Assembly: GCF_000264995.1 (NCBI RefSeq)
Contig: NW_006767436.1
Location: 1,939,011-2,003,010 of the forward strand
DNA length: 64,000 nucleotides
Direction of reading: 5' to 3'
Source of the DNA: Punctularia strigosozonata HHB-11173 SS5
Lineage: Eukaryota; Basidiomycota; Agaricomycetes; Corticiales; Punctulariaceae
Shown in pieces: positions 1 to 9,089 of the stretch (position 1 is its first letter; each line of letters starts with the position of its first letter). Both the position numbers and the translations under genes were made by a program. Below the pieces are notes generated by a model. It did no database searches, had not been told where the DNA came from, and saw only the letters and a program-made list of their open reading frames with translations.

Positions 1-27
1 TCCATGGTGCCAGTGCGCTCGACATCT

Positions 28-200
28 GCTGCGCCAACGCGCTTGCCCGAGCCCAAGCCCGCGCGTTTGTCCCGGACTGCGCCAATGCGCTCAACGCGTC
101 CGCCTTCACCTGCGTCAACGCGACCAGCTCCGCTGCGCCAATGTGCCTGATGTTTGCTGCGCCAATGCGCTTGCTCTGGACTGCGCCAAGCCCCTTGCCA
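28..200. repeat. Degenerate GC-rich short repeats
   Basis: A motif close to CTGCGCCAATGCGCTT recurs about five times at irregular spacing: near 28, 77, 132, 157 and, more degenerate, 181. The surrounding 1-540 stretch is GC-rich and open in several frames. I recognise no protein domain in any of them and treat those frames as consequences of composition. The window starts inside this stretch, so the full extent of the repeat cannot be seen. Confidence 0.5.
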
Positions 201-544
201 TCCCCCACCCGGCGCACCCGTGCTCGACCCCAACTTGCCTTCAGTGCTGGACTCTGCGGCAGTGCCGTGCTCCATCCCGCCTCGCCGCCGTGCTTGATCT
301 ACCCAGCTGCCATGCTTGACCCTGCCTCGCCTCCCGTGCTTGAAGCTGCACATATCCCATGGTCGAAGGCACGTGTTTCCCGTACTCGAAGCTCCCGGCA
401 ATGGGTGACGCTCGGTCCCTCGCCCGCTGCTCCCGACCTGCTTTACTCGTGCCCCACTCGATGCCACTCTGGCACCCCACGCTTGGGGTGTGCCGCAGTT
501 GATTCGACATGCTCATCGCAGCAGGCTTGACGCACATGCCATGG

Positions 545-1050
545 GCGGCTGAACTCTAAGCATAGAGTTTATTGTAATGTAATACATCGATGCCATCTGT
601 TTTGGCTCCCCATAAGATATGGCACAATAAGAAGAAGATTGAATCACACATATGTATACAGATTCCTGCACAATGTAATTATAATACCTGATGAATGGAT
701 AGTACACATGACCAAATTCTGAAGACATCTAACAAGATGTGACATGAAGTCTGGAGGTTTCTGGTGTTATTTGAACCAAAATATATCATATTGAAGAGAT
801 GATTGATGTTACAAATCACCAAAATATGCCCAAAAAGTTCATAAAATTCCACATATTTGTGAACATTTTGTGACAAATGCTCAGGGGGACCTTCCAGATA
901 TCCTCATTTTTGTACTTATGTGCTCCTATTAGCTCCTATATGCTCCTATATACTGTAAAATGCCCCAAAATGGCTTTATCTGCATGGATAGTCCAGTAAT
1001 TACTTGGCATTCCCCCCCTTTATGATACTAATTCCAAGAGGGGGTGTTTC
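545..1050. other. AT-rich block, possible transposon-derived sequence
   Basis: Composition changes abruptly near 545 from GC-rich to AT-rich and changes back near 1050. The block contains repeated GCTCCTAT-type words (920-955) and purine or pyrimidine runs at 1011-1019 and 1036-1044, the latter resembling a polypurine tract. No reverse transcriptase, integrase or transposase reading frame is visible. I could not find a convincing pair of long terminal repeats or a target-site duplication. It may be an old LTR or other insertion that removed the 5' end of the gene at 1055-1723, but that is inference. Confidence 0.3.
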
Positions 1051-1054
1051 CTGA

Positions 1055-1723
1055 TGCGCTGCTTGGCTTTTGGCGACTACGTACACTATCGCCGCTCTGA
1101 TCTCCATCTTTGGGTGGGTATCACAACCGATCCCCATGTCACGCCGCTCATCCACCCTCTCCGCTTTCCAGATTCGTCGGTACATTAACCAAGAACCTGG
1201 ATTACATCAAGAGCTTCGCACGATTCCTAGCCTTCCACCTTGGATTCCAGATCGGCTCCCTTATTTTCTTCTTTGTGAACCTGTTCACCGAAAGCAAGGC
1301 CAAAGTCATCGCTGAGTGCCAGGAACGCAATAATGGTGGCAATGATGCTGCATGCAAAGACGTTGCCAACGATACCGCAATCACCAAAGGAAAGGTGGCA
1401 TTGGTGGTCATCGAGTTAATCCCTCTATTGGTTCAATTATGTGGGTATCTCCGCTGCGGTCGATTGCTTTAACTAAACAAACATATGCAGATGCTGTACT
1501 CGTTGTCTTGAGCTTCCAAAAGCAGTTACAGGAGGAGAAAGAGGATTCAGGTGTCAGGACGTTCAGCCTTCGTGCTACAACGTACGACGCTCCGGGTCCC
1601 CACTCCGTTGGTTATAAGTACGATCCTCCTTCCGACTCGCGCCCAAGCATGGAGGCAATGCACCCAGAGGTGTCCTATCTGTACGCCGATGCGAAGCATT
1701 CCTATGGCAATTCCAATGCATGA
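1055..1723 (+). pseudogene. 5'-truncated multi-pass membrane protein gene
   Basis: Three exon-like segments join in frame: about 1055-1112, 1173-1440 and about 1491-1723 (stop TGA). The introns between them are short and end in CAG. The translated product has hydrophobic segments (around TIAALISIFGFVG, LAFHLGFQIGSLIFFFVNLF and ALVVIELIPLLVQLYAVLVV), so it is a small multi-pass membrane protein ending in a polar cytoplasmic tail. I recognise the general look of an uncharacterised basidiomycete membrane family but no named domain. No in-frame ATG or acceptor precedes the first segment: an in-frame TGA lies at 1052-1054, at the edge of an AT-rich block. The gene therefore looks 5'-truncated, unless a distant 5' exon exists that I could not find. 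Confidence 0.5.
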
Positions 1724-1975
1724 GATTGCCTGCATATGGCCTGTCCCGTAATCTGTTGTAGTTTGCTCCAGATACATAAGGTTATAACGGTCCGAGTAAG
1801 TACTACCTAATATACCGGCGTTCGCGCGGAAGCGTGGCGATGATCCACGGGTTTGGATCTAACATAACCATAGCCATTCGTCACAGGCTAAAGCCGGATA
1901 TAGCCAGCTGCCAACAATACGGCTACTCCAGCGCTGATCAACAAGCATCGAGCTTCACCCTTAGGTTACAGCAGT

Positions 1976-3178
1976 ATGACCACCAACACTTCGTCAGCTG
2001 CTAGTTGGTCTGGGTTGATACCCACAGTGGACATCTCTCGTGCCCATACAAGATATGACAACTCGGAGGAACGCAGTCAAATCGCTAATGCCATAGTTGA
2101 TGCCTGCCGTCAAGTTGGCTTCGTGTACATCATCGGACACGGCATCGATGCTGCAACACTCGAAGCCGCGTTTGCGATTGCCAAAAGACTCTTTGATCTT
2201 CCCATCGAAGATAAGATGAAAGCCCCTCACCCGTCCGGTGGTGCTGTCCATCGCGGTTACTCCTACCCCGGATTGGAGAAGGTGTCACAAGAGACAAACG
2301 CGAGTGTGGATGTGATTTCCTCACTCAGGCAGGTCAAAGATATCAAGGTGCAGTACGGTATGTTGTTTGGGCACATTCACTGGACCAACACAGCTGCAGG
2401 AAAGCTACGAGATAGGAAGTGATAACGACGACGAACAACCGAATATCTGGCTTCCTGAAGAGGTGCTTCCTTGCTTTCGGTCATTGACGACTGATTTGTA
2501 CTGGAAATGCTTCGAAATCGCGAAAGATATCCTTCGATTGCTAGCTCGAGGGCTAGGGCTGGAAGACGAAGATTACTTCGTCAAGCTACACTCAGGGAAC
2601 TACAATCAGTTGCGGCTCCTGCACTATCCCCCAGTACCAGCTGGAGATATCGAGTCGCATAAGTCCTCTAGGATGCCTGCACACACAGACTGGTGGTAGG
2701 TGACGAGTCAAATCTCTGCTGATAAAGGCTGACGCGGGAACAGCACGATGACAATGCTATTCCAAGATGATTGTGGAGGTTTGGAAGTAGAGGTCCCAAA
2801 TAATCCAGGTGTTTTCGTGCCGGCTCCGCCGATCAAGGATGCGCTCATCATGAACGTCGGTGATCTACTGATGCGATGGAGCAACGGTATGTTGTCCTCT
2901 TTCCTCAAGATTCGGCACTAATGTGGTGACCTGCACTTTCAGACTATCTGAAATCAATTCATCATCGAGTAGGCTTGCCGCCTACCGATTTCGGGGATCG
3001 TTTCACCGGTCCTGATCGAATGACAAGAGCGCGGTATTCTATTCCCTATTTCGTGGCGCCGGACCCCCGAACATTAGTCGAATGCCTATCGTGCGGCGCA
3101 TCCCAGACAACGCCGGCCAAGTATCCTCCCATCACCTGGCAGGATTACCGGTTGATGCGTGCGGCTACACAGTACTAA
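1976..3178 (+). CDS. 2-oxoglutarate/Fe(II)-dependent oxygenase, isopenicillin N synthase-like
   Basis: Four exons (1976-2347, 2400-2695, 2744-2886, 2943-3178) join in frame to a 348-residue protein, a usual length for this family. The N-terminal half is the DIOX_N type (VDISRA..., VGFVYIIGHGID). The C-terminal jelly roll carries the iron triad: His-x-Asp in PAHTDW (around residue 219) and the distal His in SIHHR, followed by the 2-oxoglutarate-binding Arg-x-Ser in RARYSIP. All catalytic residues are therefore present. Members of this family hydroxylate, desaturate or ring-close small molecules, or act as thymine dioxygenase-like enzymes. The substrate cannot be read from sequence. No biosynthetic cluster genes lie beside it, so a secondary-metabolism role is not supported by context. 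Confidence 0.9.
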
Positions 3179-3297
3179 GCACAGGAATGGAACTTTGGAT
3201 GTAGAACAGTAGCTCGATGTACAGACGTGTGGAACTTGAGGGGACAAATGCATGTCGTCGCGGTCACTTTGGACCTTCGCTCTCGGCAGTGGCTGTA

Positions 3298-3968
3298 CAG
3301 TGATCCACCGTTCCCTTGGACAGGAAAAACTGTATTGCGCATTTCTCCCCCCATAGGCTCTCGTTCTTCTTCAACTTAGTATCATTAGTTAGCCGTACAT
3401 CTTGCCCATCTACCCAAATTTTGTTGGAGTAGTAGGTATCCTACAAAAATTCTGAGAGCCATAATATGGGTGACCCCCTCACAGCCACTTTACCGTTCCT
3501 CTGGACAGTGGTTTTCCCACGCCGTTTGTGACTTTGCCGTATTGCCGGTGTGAGCGCGGGAAAGCTTTCTGAGGTTACCCGACAGTCACATGGCTGCCTT
3601 CGCTGCTGCTCCGCCGAAGCTTGCAGAAACCTGGAGCGATATTGGGCCCATTAATACATGTACCCTCATGAGCTCAATTGCAGATAGTGCTTTCAACACT
3701 CTAGAATCTGAATATGTACACTGATTTGGTGTACAGTAGCTCACAAACCCCTCAGAGCCCAGATAAAATTGAACAGCACAGCCACCATGGTGTTTCCGAT
3801 TTTTCATTCGAGTAGAGCACAACATATTGTCTATCGGGCTACAAGAGATGGTGAGGATCCATTGGAGGTATATATGGAAAAATAATTAAGAGGCAAGAGT
3901 CCGGCGATGTAGAGAAATTAGCCCTTGTCCAAGGGAGTGGTGCTGTCCAGAGGAATGGTGGATCACTG
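3298..3968. mobile_element. Non-autonomous TIR element (MITE-like), TA-flanked
   Basis: A 26-bp terminal inverted repeat starts CAGTGATCCACC at 3298-3323 and is mirrored at 3943-3968, with two mismatches between the arms. Each end is flanked by TA (3296-3297 and 3969-3970), consistent with a TA target-site duplication. Subterminal copies of the TTCCTCTGGACAG and CCCTTGGACA words occur inside both ends (near 3495 and 3930). CAGT ends and TA targets are typical of Tc1/mariner/pogo-type DNA transposons. No transposase frame is visible in about 670 bp, so this is a deletion derivative or MITE. Confidence 0.75.
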
Positions 3969-4056
3969 TACTGCCGCGCGAAGTTGGGTCAGCCGAGGCC
4001 GTCCTGACCGCCGCTCTCGTTTTCATCACCGCCTTGGTTTCAATCTGCCACTCTCT

Positions 4057-4063
4057 TATAAAA
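4057..4063 (+). promoter_or_regulatory. TATA box of the Kre9-like gene
   Basis: TATAAAA lies 90 bp upstream of the ATG at 4153 and is followed by a pyrimidine-rich leader. The spacing suits a TATA-driven, strongly expressed gene. Confidence 0.55.
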
Positions 4064-4152
4064 CGTGGGTGTCGCTCGCTGTTCGCGTATCCGTCTGACT
4101 CACCATCTCAACTACATAGACTCCTTCTTCCCCTACACTCGCCGTCTCCATA

Positions 4153-4897
4153 ATGCGTTCGTTCGTCGTTGCTCTTACTTTCGTCGCGTCCGCGCTCGCC
4201 TACGCCGTCACCGAGCCGAGTGGCAGCCAGGGCTGGACAACCGCTGGCCCTAACGTTCTCTCGTGGAGTACGGTCTCCACGGATGCGACCAATTTCACTG
4301 CTGTCCTTACCAATGAGGTATACATCCCCAATCTATGGTGGTTGTCTGTGGCGCGCCTCTGACGAAGTATTGCCTCAGGACCGTAGTATAATGCCCCAGA
4401 ACAACCAGATTCTCGATGCGCTCGTCCAGGGCAGCTCAAAGTCCATCAACGTGAACCCTCCAAGCGGCGGATTCCCCGTCGGCAAGGGTTTCCGCGTGAA
4501 CTTGGTCAAGGACACGGATGACTTGAGGTATGCAACGCCAGCTCTTTGCCTCAGCGACCAGAGCTGACTCGTTCCTCTACAGCACTATCTATGCCCAGTC
4601 TGACGAATTTTCGATTGTGCAAAGCAGCAGCACTCTCAGTTCTACTACCACAGCACAGCTGTCGTCCGCTTCTGGCGTGGCGGCTTCTACCACCGGGTAA
4701 GTCTTACGAAGATCAAGTTCCACCTTATCTAACGAGAAGTCTGGCCCAGAACCGTCCTGACCGTTGACTCTGCTAGTGACTCGGCCTCTGCGACGACGAC
4801 GGACTTGGACCCGACCGCAACCAACGGCGCTACCACGCTCGGCATGCAGGCCGCCTTTGCGGGCGTGCTCGCATTCCTCGGCGCATTCTTGTTTTAG
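4153..4897 (+). CDS. Kre9/Knh1-like GPI-anchored cell-surface protein
   Basis: Four exons (4153-4317, 4379-4527, 4583-4696, 4777-4897) give 182 residues. Residues 1 to about 17 form a signal peptide (MRSFVVALTFVASALAYA). Next comes a Kre9/Knh1 N-terminal-like beta domain of roughly 85 residues, with the characteristic sequence order: a V-T-x-P start, W(S) in the first strands, and a late segment of the NLVKDTDD...IYAQSDEFSI type. A Ser/Thr-rich stem follows, and a hydrophobic C-terminus (AAFAGVLAFLGAFLF) ends at the stop, as expected for a GPI attachment signal. Such proteins are secreted and bound to the membrane or wall; Kre9 and Knh1 act in beta-1,6-glucan assembly. The exact role here is inference. 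The next gene downstream also encodes a Ser-rich surface protein. Confidence 0.85.
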
Positions 4898-5291
4898 AAG
4901 CATTGATCAAACGCTTCATCACTGGATCACTTATTCGGTCTAATGTTCGCGCGTTCTTTCTCGGGCTTACAACGGCAACCCTGGCCGATTCATTGATTTC
5001 TTTTGTAACGGACTACTCTCAGAGTACATACCACTCTCGCTTGTGCAGTACTATACGACCGATGTTTTAGTTGCGCTGACCGTCTAAGACTGTGTGAACG
5101 GTTGCGATGCATTGTTTCTGTTCCAGAAATCAAGCGCGCTCAGATCCGAAGAGGTTTCACGCCTTCGGGCCTTCTTCGCCGCATCACATGTACATATCCA
5201 ACGCTGACAGTGACCGAGTTCCTCTCAACCCTCCTCCTACACATCCCGCCGCCGCGTTCCTCGTTCTCGCCGCTCCAGGCGCACCCTCAGC
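4898..5291. other. Intergenic, terminator/promoter region
   Basis: About 390 bp between two co-directional surface-protein genes. I see no open frame of interest, no RNA gene and no clear TATA box. The last 100 bp before 5292 are pyrimidine-rich, which is usual in fungal promoters. Confidence 0.5.
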
Positions 5292-6575
5292 ATGCGTCCT
5301 GCACGCACCCTCACGCTCATTTTCGCTGCAGTCCTTTCTTCGTCGCTCGTTTCTGCTCAGGGTGGTCCCTCGAGTTCACAACAAGTCGGACAATCATCGC
5401 AGTCAAGCTCATCGCCCGTGTCCACTCCGTCGACGACCACTGTCGAGTCGTCACTCTCGACTACGTCTCCCAAACCCACGCCATCTAGCCAGTCATCGAG
5501 CTCCAGCTCGAAAACCTCAGCCTCGACTTCCGTCGCTCCTGTCACTACACTGTCGCACTCTTCCAGTTCCCAAGTCTCCCCGACCTCGTCTACGAGTTCT
5601 TCCTCGTCTTCCTCTTTCGTGCCTCAGACTTCCTCTTCCACCTCGCTCACGACGAGTTCCCTTGTTTCGTCAAGCTCGTCGTCGTCGTCGTCATCGTCGT
5701 CTACCTCTTCTACGTAAGTTCATAGCGACAATCTATCCGCAGCAATTCACCGATATTTGTCTACAGCTCGTCGTCGTCTTCGACACCAATCAGCACCACC
5801 ACCTCTGCTACGACGGCGAAGGCTGCCGGCGCTACTACCAGGGTAGGAACGACGCTACACCATGTTACTATTGCCAGTATCACGTCGTCAGCGTCAGCTC
5901 TTCCTTCGTCTTCTACTGTAGTATCTTCCGCGTCGACGAACAAAAGGTGAGCATGACTCGCACGGAGAGATTTAGATATCGTAACCTCATTGAGTTGGTA
6001 GCTTTTTCGAGAATAAAGGCGCGGTTGCGGGTACCTTCACTGCTGTAGGGGCGGTGGTAGTGGTCATCGCCGCGCTCGCCGCTCGCATATTCATGAAACG
6101 CCGCCGCCGGCTGCAAGAGGAGATGGACCAACTGTACTTCGGCAAGTACAACGAGAAGGAACTTTCGGACGACCCTGAACCTGGCATGGGCGGTGCGGCC
6201 GCGGACATCTCGATGGACCCTACTACCCACGCTGCGCCCGACGCTTACCCGAGTCGAGACATTCATTATGGAACAAATGCGTATGAGATGCAGACCCAGG
6301 GCCAGACAGCTGCGCATCAGGGCTACATTCAACAATACGACTACCACAGCAATGGAGCCGCCGTGTTGGATTACCCTCCTGGCACCCAACCGGCCTTCCC
6401 TCCCGGAGCATACGAGCATCAACATCATGCGTATAACGAGTACTACAATGGGCAGCAAGCACCTCCGGCCGAGCAACAGGCGTACTATGAGTCTGGGCCC
6501 GTACTCAACCCGGCACACCCGTACTCAAACCCGCATAATACATCGCGCAACGGCAACGCTGCGGCAGGCTATTGA
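5292..6575 (+). CDS. Ser/Thr-rich single-pass membrane protein (Mid2/sensor-like architecture)
   Basis: Three exons (5292-5713, 5767-5946, 6002-6575) encode 391 residues. Residues 1-22 are a signal peptide ending near SAQ. About 180 residues follow that are almost entirely Ser and Thr, partly encoded by a TCG/TCA microsatellite at about 5675-5702; such stems are heavily O-mannosylated. A single transmembrane helix (AVAGTFTAVGAVVVVIAALAA) comes next, then a basic stop-transfer cluster (KRRRR). The roughly 170-residue cytoplasmic tail is rich in Tyr, Gln, Pro and His. This is the layout of fungal wall-stress sensors such as Mid2 and Wsc, but no cysteine-rich WSC domain is present and the family is not firmly identified. 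The same layout also occurs in uncharacterised basidiomycete surface proteins. Confidence 0.8.
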
Positions 6576-7357
6576 ACGCGTCCAGTGTCTCATACAAACA
6601 TTTTGTTTCCGGTACGCACATCCTCATTCCGAACAACCTCCGCATTCACAGCACGTTCATAGATACCAAATTTTCCTCCCGCTGATGCGGAGTTGTTGCC
6701 GCTCGTGCTGCAGCACGCTGATTACTTATGTCTAAGTTATGCTGGAATACCTGTGGTTTGCCTAGCGGAACTGTTCACTGTCCATCTTGTTCTACACGTT
6801 ATAGGTTACGGATGATGCAGGGGATTGCGGCTCAGAACACGGCCTTCGTAGTGATCATCAATCCACGTTGTCGATTGTAGTAAATATCGTGTCGTGAACA
6901 ATATATACCAACCAAGGATGGCTTGCCAGATCACCATGACTTCTCCTTCACGCATACGAGATAGGCTGGAAGCTATATAGTGCTAGACCGACTTGTTTTC
7001 GCAGTTACTGACTAATGATAAGCTATTCATCCCGGGGGTTTACCGTTTACAAGAGCAAGGGAAAAGGTCGGGTCGAACTGGTCGGCTCTGCATGTCCGGC
7101 ACTAGGCATCGCTAACTGTAGCTGTGTCTGCAAACCCAATCCCCGGTTTTAATTACCCAACTCGATTTTATAGACGTGCGTCAAACGGTCATGGTCAATG
7201 CCCAACATACACATCGTAGATTCTGCACTTGAGGTTAATCTCCCAGCGAGTTGTCGTCGCCTTGCCAACTCCGAAGGTGAGTCAACCAACCGAACGCCCA
7301 TGGTAATGAGCGAGACTACTCTCGCTTCGTCCTGTACCATTCGTAGTGATCCCTCCT
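6576..7357. other. Intergenic, no gene seen
   Basis: About 780 bp between the membrane protein and the F-box gene. Short frames occur on both strands but none has a recognisable domain, plausible splice structure or coding-like composition. Confidence 0.5.
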
Positions 7358-9039
7358 ATGATCAGGCTACCACCGGAGACGATTATCAAGATACTTCACG
7401 ACTCAGGGAATGCTGACACGATTGTGGCATGCGGACAGGTAATCAGTTGACCCCGGGCTCTCAATTAAACCCGTGTAGATAATCTGTCTGCAGGTGTGCC
7501 GCTTGCTCAATGACATCGTCAAACAATCTCTGCTTCTCGCATACGATACGGAACTCGGGCATGGATGTTTGACGAATGGCTTTTCTTCACGTTTATCCCT
7601 ACCCGAGCGACTGCAACTTGTGAAGGAGTATAGAACTTCTTGGGGTCTTGCGCGCTGGGCCAGGGAATATATCATCAAGCAATCAAAAGAAGGCATATTC
7701 TGCAACCTTCTCCACGGGCTGATGATGTGCAGATGGCCGACGTCTCTGGTTTTCCGGCAATTACCTTCTCGCTATCGATGCATCTCGGGGTATGCATGGA
7801 CTTTGAACATGACGGGTCGCGTCATACAGGTCCTGGCAGTGGATTTGGAACAATCGTTGCTGACAGTTGGTGAATGGGATCAGGCAGGGTCGGTCCATCG
7901 CTATGAAGTATACGTGGAACATTACCTGAGTTAGCCGTACCTCGTTGCATCCGCAGTTTGCAACCCGGCCCCATGCTTTTCAAACTCTCCGTTCTAAACC
8001 TCATGAACGGAACTCCTCATCCACTGGCGGACCACCCTGTGATTACGATTGACCGCAGTACACCTCAAGGTGAAGCCGAATTCTCCATGGACATATGTGG
8101 CGGTTATTTTGGCATCCTCTTTGACACGCGCGACGATGACCAAAACCCCCGAAAGTTCCTGGTATGGAACTGGATGAAGGGCTCCTGTCATTTGGTGAGT
8201 TCTGCGAAACGGATCACGGGCGATACGTATATGAACGCTGCCTGCAGGACATCAGCGGCGAAGCCATAAAAACATTCACATTTTTGAGTCAGGAACTAGT
8301 CATGTTCGCTGGCATCCACCAGGAAGGCGAGCGATGCTTTGCCTTGGAAGTGCACGCCTTGGCAAAGGAACCATCCCCACGGGCAATCGGTGACGGTTCT
8401 GCCCTTTGTGTCTTCAACCTACCGGAGTTGCGATCGGGCGCTTTCCCCCTTGACGTGAGCGTTCGGTCGGATCCGTCACCACATTCGACGAACGGTTTTC
8501 CTGATGGCCCATTCGGTTTCGACACGGCATCCATCACGTTCGCTATCACGATGAAAATCATACCCGTCATGACCGAGGGCATTGATCTGGAATGTTTTGT
8601 TGTCTTCGTGCCTTTGCAGGTCCTCTTGTCACGCATCACTAGCTGCAGTTGCAATACAACTATTGGAATCCACCCGGTGGTACCTTGGGAGGCGTGGGGA
8701 CCCGACCGCACTCGTCTGCTCTCTATGCCAGATGCTACCCGACTATCCGCCTACGGCACGCGTTTTCTTTCACGCGCCGATGCCAACCACGCCATGTTGT
8801 ACGATTTCAACCCCAAGGCGTGGCATGGGAATGACCCCTCGCATTATGAACGAATTACCAGTCCTAGCGTCGTTGATAACTGGGTGTTCAAGGCCCCGGT
8901 TACCACCATACTACCATACAGTATCTGCACCTTCAAATTACCACCCGCCGTAACCGATCGGCATTGGCTTTTCCTCGGGGAAGACAACATCGTTTGCCTG
9001 GGCGTCGGGGACGACGATATAACCGTATTGTCATTCTGA
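7358..9039 (+). CDS. F-box protein (Agaricomycete expansion type)
   Basis: Four exons (7358-7438, 7494-7888, 7957-8194, 8248-9039) join to 501 residues. The start is the ATG of MIRLPPETIIKIL. Residues 4-60 match the F-box pattern of basidiomycete families: LPPE-x-I...TIVACGQVCRLLNDIV, with a typical intron after the Cys-Gly-Gln. The remaining roughly 440 residues lack WD40 or LRR repeats. They show beta-rich segments with the strand-like repeats usual in the large Agaricomycete F-box families (LLTVGEW, KLSVLNLMNG, ICTFKLPPAVTD). F-box proteins link substrates to Skp1-Cullin1 ubiquitin ligases; the substrate here is unknown. The second intron's donor (7889) was chosen to keep the frame and is the least certain junction. 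Confidence 0.75.
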
Positions 9040-9089
9040 CGGTTTGCATGCAGTAGAACCAATGCACACACAGATGTATTTACAATCAG

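Noticed and set aside
550-1009. Possible solo LTR (TG...CA ends)
   Set aside because: The flanks do not match as a target-site duplication, no second copy is visible, and no tRNA primer site could be identified.
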